Under the pieces are notes generated by a model, which saw nothing but the letters and a program-made list of their open reading frames with translations, ran no database searches and was not told where the DNA came from. The translations under genes were made by a program, and so were the position numbers. Below, in pieces: positions 32,350 to 41,151 of a stretch of DNA of 64,000 nucleotides. This stretch comes from Streptomyces sp. NBC_00390 (GTDB taxonomy: Bacteria; Actinomycetota; Actinomycetes; Streptomycetales; Streptomycetaceae), in NCBI RefSeq assembly GCF_036057275.1, contig NZ_CP107945.1:8432001-8496000 (forward strand). The letters are read 5' to 3'. How positions within the stretch are numbered: the stretch's first letter is position 1; each line of letters starts with the position of its first letter.

Positions 32350-32907
32350 ATGGCGAGAACAGCAGCCGACGAGCACCGCACCGCGGCACGCGCATTCACC
32401 GACCGCGTACGCGGCACGGATCCAGAGACATGGGACAACCCGGCGCCGTGCGAGGGATGGGCCGCCCGGGACGTCGTCCGTCACCTCGTCGAGTGGTTCC
32501 CCGCCTTCCTCAAAGCCGGCGCCGGAGTCGAACTGCCGAAAGGACCCTCGGTGGACGACGACCCGGTGGCCGCCTGGGCGACGCACCGCGATGGAGTGCA
32601 GGCCCTCCTCGACGATCCAGCTACCGCACACAAGCTGCTGTCGAACCCGCACATCGGAGAGATCCCACTGGACCAGGCGGTCGACCGGTTCTACACCGCC
32701 GACGTCTTCATGCACACCTGGGACCTGGCACGGGCCACCGGCCAGGACGAACACCTCGATCCCGCCAAATGCGCCCAGTTGCTCGACGGGTTGCTGCCGC
32801 TCGACGACGTGCTCCGTGCGAGCGGGCAGTACGGACCGCGGGTCGAGGTGCCGGAGAGCGCCGACGTCCAGACTCGCCTGCTCGCCTTCATCGGCCGCAA
32901 GCCCTGA
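32350..32907 (+). CDS. TIGR03086/DinB-like metal-binding protein (mycothiol-dependent fold)
   Basis: The start is ATG 32350 (TTG 32344 is also possible), two bases after the SRPBCC stop. The 185-residue protein has the TIGR03086 pattern: DNPAPCEGWAARDVVRHLVE with a His ligand, then FYTADVFMHTWDLARATGQD with the second and third ligands in a four-helix DinB-like fold. Relatives use mycothiol or act as maleylpyruvate isomerase-like enzymes. As the third gene of an ArsR operon it probably acts on the same compound as the SRPBCC protein. Confidence 0.88.
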   Translation: MARTAADEHRTAARAFTDRVRGTDPETWDNPAPCEGWAARDVVRHLVEWFPAFLKAGAGVELPKGPSVDDDPVAAWATHRDGVQALLDDPATAHKLLSNPHIGEIPLDQAVDRFYTADVFMHTWDLARATGQDEHLDPAKCAQLLDGLLPLDDVLRASGQYGPRVEVPESADVQTRLLAFIGRKP

Positions 32908-32933
32908 ACAGCCGAAAGGCACCGTCGGTGAGG

Positions 32934-33400
32934 TCAGCTCAGGACATCGCGGGCGCGGTGCAGGTACGCCCGCTCGGCGTCGTCGTCGGCGTGTTCCCCG
33001 GCCTTGTCGTACGCTTCCGCCGCCTCCGTCGTCGGCCGAAGCGGCGGAACAGGTCGACGCGGACGGCGTGGAAGACGTGGTAGCCATCCAGAATCCAGGG
33101 CCTCGACCAGGGGCAGCCCCGCCGCCGAGCCCACGGTCTCCGCCACGGCGACCGCGCGGTTGAGGGGCGATCACCGGGTCGGGGCCAGGGCCATCAGCTG
33201 GTCGTAGAGCTGCACGGCCTGGCCCCAGCCGGTGGCGTCCGCCGTCGGAGCGTCACTGTGGACCGTGTTGATCGCAGCCTGGATCTGGTACAGCCCCAGC
33301 CGGCCGCGGCGCAGACATCAACGGACCAGGGCCTGGCCCTCGGCGATGAGCTCCCGGTCCCACCGGCTGCGGTCCTGGTCGGCGAGGAGCACCAGGTCGC
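32934..33400 (-). pseudogene. ECF sigma factor of the SnoaL/DUF6596 type (ECF42-like), C-terminal remnant with frameshifts
   Basis: Pieces in different reverse frames join into the helical C-terminal domain of this sigma group: LVLLADQDRSRWDRELIAEG then QALVR near 33400-33320, GLYQIQAAINTVHSDAPTAD next to ATGWGQAVQLYDQLMALAP near 33310-33190, and VAETVGSAAGLPLVEALDSG, AERAYLHRARDVLS to the stop at 32934. At least two frame changes separate them. The sigma2/sigma4 domains are missing. Confidence 0.7.
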
Positions 33401-33409
33401 CGCTCCCTC

Positions 33410-33543
33410 TTCCGGTAACTCGGCGAGCAGTACACCGCGTTGCTGCGACGATCCACCCCGGCCACCCAGTCAGCCCCGCAGACCGGGCAGATCCTCCGCC
33501 CTCGCCGCGTTGCAGTGCCGCCACCCGCAGCCGGATCCGCCAT
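33410..33543 (-). pseudogene. zinc-ribbon protein fragment
   Basis: The reverse frame from ATG 33543 reads RRICPVCGADWVAGVDRRSN and then AVYCSPSYRKRERRPG. CPxCG followed by YCSP..RKR is the small zinc-ribbon found at the start of several Streptomyces proteins; the final Cys of the usual CSxxCR is Tyr here. It runs straight into the sigma remnant, so it is a broken piece. Confidence 0.45.
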
Positions 33544-33837
33544 ACCCGGCGACAGTACTGGACCGGCATAGCCCCGAGCAGTACACCGGCCGGAGCGCGG
33601 CCTCCGGCCTCAACTGGCAACCTCATCGCGTAAGCACAGCAACGGCACCTGGCCTGCGCTGGCACCGGTGAACTGTCCGTCGCATGGATCGAAGTACAGC
33701 ATGGTGCAGCTGGCGAATCGTGCCGCGTCCATTGTGACGAGAAGCTCGTTGACGAACCGTCCCCGTCCATGACGATGACGCCGTGGTCGCCGGCCGCGCC
33801 GAGCCGGGCGTCGAGGTCGGCCAGCAGCGCCTCGTAC

Positions 33838-33965
33838 ACCGCGGCGGCAAACTGGTCAACGGCCGCAAGCGGCACGTAGTGGTCGACACGCTCGGCCTGC
33901 TGCTGGGCGTGCTGGTCACCGCCGCGGACACCGGCGACCGCACCGCCGCCCACGTACTGCTCGGG
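33838..33965 (+). pseudogene. IS5-family transposase internal fragment
   Basis: KLVNGRKRHVVVDTLGLLLG then VLVTAADTGDRTAAHVLL is the DDE-core segment following the first catalytic Asp in this IS group. Both ends are missing. It sits at the 3' break of the helicase gene. The reverse strand of the 150 bases before it (LADLDARLGAAGDHGVIVMD) may be a fragment of a DUF3800-type protein. Confidence 0.7.
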
Positions 33966-33967
33966 GC

Positions 33968-35290
33968 GCGGCCGTCAGCGTTCGGCCGCAAGGCGCGGCC
34001 GATGTTCTGCACGACCTGCACCATCGACCCCCGCGCGCCGACGATGCAGACGGCTTCCACGCCGCGTTCGCCGACGATGTCGACACCTTCGCCGAGAATT
34101 CGAACGGACGCGAGGAACGCGCGGTGCACGCGCCGGCCCCGGGCATCCATGCCGTTCGCGAACTGGTCCAGCACCGGACGCCGGTGGGCGATGGGATGGT
34201 CACCGCACAGCCACTCGGCCCAGACCCGGTCCGGCGGCACATGCCGCACCCCGGCCGCCGCGAGCTCGTCGGCCTCGGCCCGGATGGGGGAGGCCGGGCG
34301 GGCATCGGCTTCGGCGAACGCGTGCTCGGACACCTCCGTGTCATACAGGTCCGCTGCCGTCTCCGGCAGATTCTCGGCGAACGCGCGGGCCTCTTCCACC
34401 TGCTGGTGGAAGGTGAGCACCGTACGAAGGTTGAGCTTCGCCGCGTGCTCGAGGAGCGCTGCCTGCAGCAGCCCCAGACGGCGGCCGCGCATCGCATCTT
34501 CGGACAGCCCGACGTAATAGTCCGGGTCCTCGATCTCCAGCACGTCGATCTCGAACGGCGCGAGGACGCCCCGCTCCACCGCCTCCGCCAGACCGAGCTC
34601 AAAAATCCGCTCGCCGTAGATGCCGTCCGGATCACTGGCCATCGTCGCCAGCGCGAGCTCCTCACCGTCATGCCCGCGGACCGGCCGCGCAGGCGCGAGG
34701 ATCCGCGGCGTTGCCGTCAGGTAGAGGCGGAAGTCGCACGGGATGCGGTTCTGATCGTGGATCGCCGCTCACGGTTTCCCCAGGTCACCTGCAGTGCCGT
34801 GCGCCTCGTCGATCACCGCGGCGTCGAACGGCGCCATCTTCTGCCCGTACAACGCGTCCCCGTCGGCCAGCGCGGCCTCCAGCGGGCCGCGGACCCTCCG
34901 CTCGCCGGACGGATCGTTGAGGTCGGTCCGGTCGACCAGCGACGCGTACGTCGCCAGCACGATCACCGGCCCCGATCCGGCCCACAGCGCCAGCTGAATG
35001 GGATTCGTCGTCGTCCGCACCCCAAGCCGGTCCAGGACCTCGTCCTTCTCGATCGAGCACACCGCGACCATCGGGCTCCTGTGGCCGACCCTGCGCCACG
35101 CCTCGGCGGCCTGCACGAGGAGATCGAGCGTCGGAAGCATCATCAGGACCCGCCCGTGCCGGTGCAGATCCAGCATGGAGACGGCAGCGGTGTACGTCTT
35201 GCCTGATCCGGTGGCCATGACGACCGTTGCCCGGCGCCCACGGGCCGGAACGTCTTGCGTGCAGAAAATGAGGCCGCCTTGATAATCCGG
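33968..35290 (-). pseudogene. DEAD/DEAH-type superfamily 2 helicase with an in-frame stop, both ends lost
   Basis: Reverse-strand motifs in one frame are Walker A (MATGSGKTYTAAV near 35215), DEAH (FDAAVIDEAHGTAG near 34810), TAT (YLTATPR), and QNIGRALRPN (motif VI near 33990). After GDLGKP a TGA (34769-34771) occurs where the text continues AAIHDQNRIPCDFRLYL in the same frame; a Trp TGG to TGA change is the simplest reading. The N-terminal part before Walker A and everything after motif VI are missing, the latter at the IS5 fragment. Relatives are large phage-defence or restriction-type helicases. Confidence 0.75.
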
Positions 35291-35405
35291 CGTTTCGCTT
35301 CCACCTGGTGTTCACGGCTTGATCACGACGCTCTTCCTCCCCTGAGGCAATTCCACGCTAGCGAATCCGCCGGGCCGCGCCGGCCGCTATCGGCGCAGGA
35401 CGTCA

Positions 35406-36158
35406 TTACAGGGGACCATGCGGATCGGCGGGCAAACCGCGCTCCGGCCAGATCCGCACCGCCACCTCCTCACCATCAGGACTCCGCATCCCGTGCACGG
35501 CGATCGGCGGCTGGCCCTGGCCAGCGGCCCCCTCGTCGAGGAGTGACCGCGCGGCCGCGAGCAGATGTTCGTCCGACTCGCTGCGCCCGGAGGCGACCAG
35601 GCGGCGCGCGGCCGCGAGGAAGGCCTCGCTCATCCACCGCACGATGTGCCGGTCCAGGGCCGCCAGGGCGGAGACGTCGACCTGCCGGGGCGGCGCCGAC
35701 TTCTCGTGTGCGTGCTCGGTGTTCCACTCCGGGTCGCCACCGACGCCAACGGTCGGAACGGCGCCCGGTGGGAACGAGGCGGCGGCAACCTGGCGGCAGA
35801 GGGACGCCGCTGCCATCACCTCCAGCACTGGCATCGGCCGCGCACGGTCCAGGTCCACCGCGAACGTCCCACGCCCCGGCTCACCCCGGCTCAGACCGGC
35901 CGCCGACAGCATCGCCAGTGCGGCCGCGGCGGTGCCCATGGCCACCTGGTAGGAGTCCATCAACTTCGTCTGAGACGGCAGCCGTTCGCCACCACAGATC
36001 AGACCCTGATGGATCGCCAGAGCCAGACCACCAGCAATCCGCTCCGCAGGAGACCCGCTCTCACCAATCAGAGTGCCCCTGATGCGCAAGTGGCGGGTGA
36101 AGCGCCGATGAAAATCGGTTTGCCCCTTCCGCTGCTGGTCAACCACGATGTGACCCAT
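35406..36158 (-). CDS. GntR-family transcriptional regulator
   Basis: The winged helix reads SGSPAERIAGGLALAIHQG, GGERLPSQTKLMDSYQVAMG and SAAGLSRGEPGRGTFAVDL, the classic GntR pattern. ATG 36158 gives about 250 residues, but it overlaps the start of the divergent PARG-like gene by two bases, so the true start may be a little further inside. The C-terminal effector part (FLAAARRLVASGRSESDEHL) is helical and not typed. It probably controls the divergent gene. Confidence 0.75.
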   Translation of the reverse strand: MGHIVVDQQRKGQTDFHRRFTRHLRIRGTLIGESGSPAERIAGGLALAIHQGLICGGERLPSQTKLMDSYQVAMGTAAAALAMLSAAGLSRGEPGRGTFAVDLDRARPMPVLEVMAAASLCRQVAAASFPPGAVPTVGVGGDPEWNTEHAHEKSAPPRQVDVSALAALDRHIVRWMSEAFLAAARRLVASGRSESDEHLLAAARSLLDEGAAGQGQPPIAVHGMRSPDGEEVAVRIWPERGLPADPHGPL

Positions 36159-36987
36159 GAGTGCACGACTGCGGGGGATCGCAAGGCACACCCAGGAAAT
36201 AGTCGCGGCCGGCCACTATCCGGCGTCCGACGGGCGCCGGGTGGACATCGCCGAGCAGCTGAAGGCGTCGCTGGAGGGGACCCGGATGTACGGGCCCGGT
36301 CCGGTGAACGTGGTGGTGGACACCGACCGGCAGACCGCGTTCGAGGTTCCCGGCGAGTCCAGCACCCAGGCGGCGCGGCGGCTGACCGAGTCGCCGGGGC
36401 CGGTGGCCGTGCTGAACTTCGCCTCTGCCCGCAACCCGGGCGGCGGCTTCCTCAACGGGGCTCAGGCCCAGGAGGAGTCGCTGTGCCGTGCCTCCGCGCT
36501 GTATGCCACCTTGCTGCGCGCCCCCGAGTACTACGCGCACCACCGCACCAACCGCACCCCGTTCTACTCGGACCGGATCATCCACTCGCCCGACGTCCCG
36601 GTCTTCCGAGACGACCGCGGCGCCCTGCTGGACACCCCGTACACCGTGGGCTTCCTCACGGCCGCGGCGCCGAACGCCGGGGTGATCACGCGCCGTGCGC
36701 CCGAGGAGGCCCACCGCATCCCGGAGGCCCTCGCGGTCCGCGCCGAGCGGGTCCTGGAGACGGCGGCCGACTGCGGATACCGGCGGCTGGTGCTCGGTGC
36801 CTGGGGCTGCGGGGTCTTCCGCAACGACCCCTCGGTGGTCGCGGGGGCTTTCCGGGCGCTGCTGACCGGAGCGGGGCGGTTCGCGGGCCACTTCGACCAG
36901 GTGGTGTTCGCGGTGCTCGACCGGACGGAGTACGAGATGACCCGCGGGGCCTTCCGGCTGGAGTTCGAGGACTGGAGACGCGCGTAG
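36157..36987 (+). CDS. TIGR02452 / bacterial-type poly(ADP-ribose) glycohydrolase-like protein
   Basis: The 276-residue protein from ATG 36157 has the PARG signature VLNFASARNPGGGFLNGAQA followed by QEESLCRASALYATL: a GGG loop and the catalytic Glu pair of the QEE motif. The later part (GYRRLVLGAWGCGVFRNDPS) is the macro-domain-type ribose-binding segment. Bacterial PARGs remove ADP-ribose chains from proteins, some acting in phage-plasmid conflict. All key residues are present, so it is likely active. It is divergent from the GntR gene. Confidence 0.9.
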   Translation: MSARLRGIARHTQEIVAAGHYPASDGRRVDIAEQLKASLEGTRMYGPGPVNVVVDTDRQTAFEVPGESSTQAARRLTESPGPVAVLNFASARNPGGGFLNGAQAQEESLCRASALYATLLRAPEYYAHHRTNRTPFYSDRIIHSPDVPVFRDDRGALLDTPYTVGFLTAAAPNAGVITRRAPEEAHRIPEALAVRAERVLETAADCGYRRLVLGAWGCGVFRNDPSVVAGAFRALLTGAGRFAGHFDQVVFAVLDRTEYEMTRGAFRLEFEDWRRA

Positions 36988-37009
36988 AGGGCTCGAGCGC
37001 ACGATCGGC

Positions 37010-37090
37010 TGGTGCATGAACGCCCGCCGCAACGCACGCGACTACGAACGCCTCCCCCAGCACTCCGAAGCCCACCTGAACTGGGCACTC
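37010..37090 (+). pseudogene. IS5-family transposase C-terminal remnant
   Basis: MNARRNARDYERLPQHSEAH then LNWAL is the last part of the IS5-group DDE domain (ARRN-RDYERLP-HSEAHL-W). The natural end and everything before are missing, and it runs into the next broken gene. Confidence 0.75.
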
Positions 37091-37094
37091 AGCC

Positions 37095-37531
37095 TGGGCA
37101 ATCGACGTCCGCAACCGCGCCCATCACCAGGTTGCCTACTACCTGGTGCTGTTCACGCGTCATGGCGAACGCATGTGGCTCTTCGGAGAAGCCGTAAGCC
37201 GCGCCCAAGTGGAATGGCGCCGCGCCCAGCTCCCCCCGGCCGACGACGGCATGCTGTGGAACCCCGCAGACTCCTTGATGAGGAGGAGGCTGCCCTCGCA
37301 CAGGGATGGGTGCGCACGATCCGAGCCAACATCCGGCGCATCCTCCAGAAGCAGGGCACCTTCGTCATCTACGACCACCAGGCCGAGGTGATGGAAGGCG
37401 TCCTCGGCGAAGCACGTGAGAGGCACATCCGAGCCGCCGTAAGGGAACTCCACCAAGCCGGAGTGACCAGTTGCACCGGAATCGGCGGCAAGGCCCGCCA
37501 GCTACGCATCACCCCCGGCCCGGCGGCATGA
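37095..37531 (+). pseudogene. hypothetical protein, frameshifted, unrecognised
   Basis: One frame gives AIDVRNRAHHQVAYYLVLFT and RHGERMWLFGEAVSRAQVEW; after MLWNPADSLM near 37275 a one-base shift leads to LLDEEEAALAQGWVRTIRAN, FVIYDHQAEVMEGVLGEARE and the stop at 37531. Joined, it would be about 145 residues of soluble, helical protein. No start codon is clear because the IS5 remnant abuts its 5' end. Family unknown. Confidence 0.55.
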
Positions 37532-37589
37532 CTGCCCGCGCGCCCGCCAACCGCGTACCGTGAAGGGCGAGCATCACCTGGAGGAGACC

Positions 37590-37895
37590 ATGAGCGCCCA
37601 GCCCGAGCACGCAGCTCCCAGCGCGCCCCCGCCGGCCCCGGCTGCCGCAGCGCAACTGCTCGCGCGGATCCGGTCCGACCGCAGTGTCACGGTGTGGGCA
37701 CCGGCTTTCGAGCGCGACTGGGCCGCAGCACTGGAAAACTCCCGCCACAGCTACAGCCTCACCCCACTCCATGACGTAGTGCCCACGTGGCAGGCCCGCC
37801 TCGCCTCCGCGCCAGCCGTCGACGCCTTCCTCTCCTCCGGCCGGGACGACTCCGACGGCATCGCCCTTGAGGACGCCCTCGGAGCCCGCCCGTGA
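37590..37895 (+). CDS. DUF6247 family protein, probable antitoxin
   Basis: ATG 37590 follows GGAGGAG. About 101 residues: a Pro/Ala-rich start, then WAPAFERDWAAALENSRHSY and SLTPLHDVVPTWQARLASAP, which is the DUF6247 pattern (helix, SYxLTPLHxVVxxW, helix). These proteins occur just before RelE/ParE-like toxins and are thought to be their antitoxins. Here the ATG/GTG overlap with the next gene (GTGAG at 37892) supports that pairing. Confidence 0.75.
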   Translation: MSAQPEHAAPSAPPPAPAAAAQLLARIRSDRSVTVWAPAFERDWAAALENSRHSYSLTPLHDVVPTWQARLASAPAVDAFLSSGRDDSDGIALEDALGARP

Positions 37896-38305
37896 GCGAC
37901 GCGGCCTGGCCCGCCCGCCTGTCCCCACACGCCGCCAAGGCGCTCGCAGACCTGCCCGACCATGCGCGCGAGATGCTCCGTGACGTCCTCGACATCGCTG
38001 CCCGCGACCCCTGGTCCTTCCCGGCCTGGGACAGCCGCGACCCCGAAGGCGAAGACGTCCGCTCCGCGTCCGTCGGACAGTTCAGCACCGTCTACTGGAT
38101 CAACCGGCCCGCCCAGCGCCTGTATGTCATCGACCATCATCTGGCTGGGCTGACCGTACCCGGCATCAGTCGGAAAGACGCCAGGGTCCGGAGGGCGCGC
38201 CGTCGGCGTCGAGGCCGTAAGGCCACCACGTTGCCACCTGGTCGGGCAGCCACTGCCCGTATCCGATGTCCGAATACGCGGAGTCACCGAAAGCCCCGCC
38301 GTTAG
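37892..38305 (+). CDS. RelE/ParE-type toxin, probably with a foreign C-terminus
   Basis: GTG 37892 overlaps the antitoxin stop. The text LSPHAAKALADLPDHAREML, RDPWSFPAWDSRDPEGEDVR and SASVGQFSTVYWINRPAQRL fits RelE/ParE-like ribonuclease/gyrase toxins of the DUF6247 pairs, which usually end soon after this point (here YVIDHHLAGLTVP, about residue 90). The frame instead continues for 45 Arg-rich residues antisense to the TPR-like gene, so the natural end was replaced at a junction near 38160. Activity is uncertain. Confidence 0.65.
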   Translation: MSDAAWPARLSPHAAKALADLPDHAREMLRDVLDIAARDPWSFPAWDSRDPEGEDVRSASVGQFSTVYWINRPAQRLYVIDHHLAGLTVPGISRKDARVRRARRRRRGRKATTLPPGRAATARIRCPNTRSHRKPRR

Positions 38306-38846
38306 CGGCCTGACGCACGAATCCCTCTGCTTCGTCAATGTCGCCGGCCTCCGCACGCAGCCCGGCGAGCAAGAGCAGCGCCCCGGTGCTCCCCCTACTT
38401 CCAGCTTCCACGGCCCACTCTTGGGCGCCTGCCGCGTCGCCAGCATCCAGCCTGTACTCGGCCAGGGTCAGAAACGCACCCGCACCTCCCGCAGCAGCTG
38501 CCTCCATGATCAATGTTTCGGCCTTGTCGTGGTTTCCCTTCTCGGCATAGGCATCGGCCACGACGACCAGATCAAGCGTGTCGCCCGCTTCGAGGGCCTT
38601 TCGCGCGAACTTCTCAGTACCTTCCAAATCCTCAGTCTCCAGACGGAGATCCACGAGTGCACTCCACCCATCTACCTCGCCTGCCTTGGCTGCACGCAGG
38701 GCAACTGACTCGGCGCCAGTCTTGTCGCCACGACCGCCCATCTCGCGTGCCAACGAGTTGTTCCGGGTGGTGCTGCCAAAGGGTGCAGAGCTCGTCAAGG
38801 CCGCCGGATCTTCCGGGTTCAGAGGGTTTTCTCGCAGCGGCGGCAA
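38166..38846 (-). CDS. tetratricopeptide/Sel1-like repeat protein
   Basis: The 226-residue protein from ATG 38846 consists of about five helix-pair repeats, for example ALRAAKAGEVDGWSALVDL, TLDLVVVADAYAEKGNHDKA, AAGGAGAFLTLAEYRLDAGD and GALLLLAGLRAEAGDIDEAE, each ending in a G-D/A turn. It ends in a Trp-rich tail (QVATWWPYGLDADGAPSGPW). Such repeats bind other proteins; no enzymatic domain is visible. Its 3' end overlaps the toxin frame in antisense, a sign of a junction. Confidence 0.75.
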   Translation of the reverse strand: MPPLRENPLNPEDPAALTSSAPFGSTTRNNSLAREMGGRGDKTGAESVALRAAKAGEVDGWSALVDLRLETEDLEGTEKFARKALEAGDTLDLVVVADAYAEKGNHDKAETLIMEAAAAGGAGAFLTLAEYRLDAGDAAGAQEWAVEAGSRGSTGALLLLAGLRAEAGDIDEAEGFVRQAANGGAFGDSAYSDIGYGQWLPDQVATWWPYGLDADGAPSGPWRLSD

Positions 38847-39080
38847 GATGCTGATGGGTCATCGAGGACTCCTCCTGAGCACCGGACGATCGGCCTGCGG
38901 TGGACGAACACCGGCCGAGCTCAGTCGATCATGTACGGCGCCGTCGGCTCTCCGGCTTGATCCGTACGGGGGCGGACCCAGGCCCGTACGGGGGAGTCGG
39001 GAGGGACAGGCCCCGCCCGAGACGGATCCGGGCGGGGGGTGTAGATCGCGCCAGGGGGACTTCGCTGGCCGTGGCGCTGC

Positions 39081-39926
39081 CTACGGCTCGACCAACTCCG
39101 CCTGCAGCAGAGGCCAACGGTCGTCGATGGGCAGCGATTGAGCATTTGCTCCAGTGTTCTGGAAGGCTTCGAGGGAAATGACGTCCCCGGTATTCAGCTC
39201 CAGGATCCCGAACACGTCCTGCGACTTAGTCCCGGAACCTTCGGCGTCCTCAACGTTCGCAATTTCAACGGTGTCGTTGACGATGATGCTTAGTTGAAGG
39301 GTCGCTGCCGATGAAGGCGTGTAGCTCCACACAATGCTCCCTTTGAGCAGGTAGCGCCCGGGAGTGATGACCACAAGAGAGTCGGAGGCATCATCAAACG
39401 TCATGCCGCTGACGTAGTTGGTCGCACCGAAGGCGATTTGAGTATTCGCTCCCGATGGGACGGTTGTGCTCTCGGTGGCGAAGATACTGGCGCCGGCGTC
39501 GATGGGCTCTGCGGCGGGCCCAGTGGCACCGGTGGCACCGGTCGGGCCCGTCGGCCCAGTGGCGCCAGTGGCACCGGCCGGGCCCGTCGGACCCGTCGCA
39601 CCGGGGTCACCAGGGGGACCCGTCGGACCCGTCGGACCCGTCGGGCCGGGGTCACCCTGCGCACCCGTCGGACCCGTCGCGCCTTTCGGGCCCTTCCTGC
39701 ATTTGTCCTTGTCACCACGCGACCCGTCCTGACACTTGTCGCCTCCACTACCCGGGGCGCTTGTCGCGCTCACGCGTTCGCCCATGCTCTGAGCCGCGGC
39801 CGCGACAGGACTGACTACCCCGGCCGCCAGGACCAGCGTGAGTGAGGCGATCGTGCCGCCGGCCGTCCACTTGGCTCGACGGGGCAGAGGTCCCAGTCGG
39901 GAACCTGTCCTGTTGTCAGGACCCAT
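39081..39926 (-). CDS. secreted collagen-like triple-helix protein with globular C-terminal domain
   Basis: The 281-residue protein from ATG 39926 has a signal-like N-terminus (twin Arg in PRRAKW, then hydrophobic SLTLVLAAGVVSPVAAAA). Residues about 79-138 are some 20 Gly-X-Y triplets, mostly GPT, GAT and GDP, enough for a short collagen-type triple helix. Two Cys (65, 76) just before could cross-link chains. Residues 140-281 form a beta-rich domain (GRYLLKGSIVWSYTPSSAAT, LQLSIIVNDTVEIANVED) like the C1q/TNF or BclA C-terminal trimeriser. Role: probably a trimeric cell-surface or secreted adhesin-like protein; function unproven. Confidence 0.85.
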   Translation of the reverse strand: MGPDNRTGSRLGPLPRRAKWTAGGTIASLTLVLAAGVVSPVAAAAQSMGERVSATSAPGSGGDKCQDGSRGDKDKCRKGPKGATGPTGAQGDPGPTGPTGPTGPPGDPGATGPTGPAGATGATGPTGPTGATGATGPAAEPIDAGASIFATESTTVPSGANTQIAFGATNYVSGMTFDDASDSLVVITPGRYLLKGSIVWSYTPSSAATLQLSIIVNDTVEIANVEDAEGSGTKSQDVFGILELNTGDVISLEAFQNTGANAQSLPIDDRWPLLQAELVEP

Positions 39927-40149
39927 GTACGTACTCCTTGCTCAAACCGGCTGAAGAATTCCCCAGTCCCGGTCACGAGCTTGACCTACCCACGCTGAAT
40001 GAAGCGCTACATCCGATCTGAACATGCGGGGACATCAGCACACTGGACTAGTGCGTTGTGGCTAACCGGATTTCGTTCGAGGCGTGCGGCGCGGGTGATC
40101 ATCTGGACAGAGGTACGGGTGCGGTCGCGGGCATGAAAGAACGGGCCCC

Positions 40150-41151
40150 TTGGTAGTGACGCGGTTACGACACCAGCACGACCAAGGAAGCCCGTTGCCC
40201 GATCAGTTGAGCAGTACCACTGTGCCTGCGTCCACCGCGGTCACCCCTGCGTGTGACTGCTACGTGCACCGGTTCGGTTCGATCGCTCCGGGGCTGCGGG
40301 CAGGCTGCTATCCCAGTGACATGACGGATGCGGAGTGGGCCGAGGTCCGCTCGGCGATGCCGGTTCCGGCCTGGCTGCTGAAGCGGGGCGGGCGTCCGGA
40401 GGCGTACTGCCACCGCGAGATACTCGACGCGGTGCGCTACCTGGTCGACAACGGCGTGAAGTGGACGGCCATGCCGGTCGACTTCCCGTACTGGCGGGCG
40501 GTCTACGACTTCTTCCGCCGCTGGCGGTCCTACGGCTACGTGCGTGAACTGCACGAACGCCTGCGACGTTCGGCGAGGGAACGCTCGGGCCGCAACGCCG
40601 AGCCCAGTGCGGGAATCATCGACAGTCAGTCGGTGGACGCCTCCGAGACCGTCGGCGAGGACAGCCGCGGATACGACGGCGGCAAGTCACGTGACGGCCG
40701 CAAGCGTCACATCCTGACCGACACCGAGGGCCTGCTCCTGGAGGTCACCGTGACCACGGCCGATGTGCACGACTCCAAGGCCGCCCCCGCACTACTGGAG
40801 ACGTTCATGGACCAGCCCGGCCGGCTGCTGAAACTGGTGTGGGTCGACAGTGCCTACCAGGGTCCGGCGCTGGCCAAGGCGTTCGCCCGCCACGGAGTCC
40901 GGACCGAGGTCGTGCGCCGCTCCGACGGACAACGCGGATTCGTCGTCCTGGCCCGCAGGTGGGTCGTGGAGCGCACGCTGAGCTGGCTGGCCCGCTCACG
41001 CCGCCTCAACCGCGACCACGAACGCCGCCCCGACCACCACACCCAGATGGTGTGGTGGGCCGCCGTGATCAGGCTGTCCCGGCGCCTGGCCGCAGACGCT
41101 CCGCGCTGGCCGGAGAAACGCCCCGCCCGACTGCTGCGGGCACGGGCATGA
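40150..41151 (+). CDS. IS5-family transposase, intact
   Basis: Up to 333 residues from GTG 40150; TTG 40198 or ATG 40321 (MTDAEWAEVRSAMPVPAWLL) are other starts, but the conserved YPSDMTDAEW segment begins before 40321. The DDE residues lie in AGIIDSQSVDASE, LVWVDSAYQGPALAK and RRWVVERTLSWLARSRRLNR. Length and motifs are complete, so the enzyme should be active. Its last 80 bases overlap the convergent passenger gene. Confidence 0.9.
   Translation: MVVTRLRHQHDQGSPLPDQLSSTTVPASTAVTPACDCYVHRFGSIAPGLRAGCYPSDMTDAEWAEVRSAMPVPAWLLKRGGRPEAYCHREILDAVRYLVDNGVKWTAMPVDFPYWRAVYDFFRRWRSYGYVRELHERLRRSARERSGRNAEPSAGIIDSQSVDASETVGEDSRGYDGGKSRDGRKRHILTDTEGLLLEVTVTTADVHDSKAAPALLETFMDQPGRLLKLVWVDSAYQGPALAKAFARHGVRTEVVRRSDGQRGFVVLARRWVVERTLSWLARSRRLNRDHERRPDHHTQMVWWAAVIRLSRRLAADAPRWPEKRPARLLRARA

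Noticed and set aside
39520..39690. Apparent tandem repeat / CRISPR-like pattern
   Set aside because: It is the Gly-X-Y coding repeat of the collagen-like gene, with a 9-base period and no spacers.
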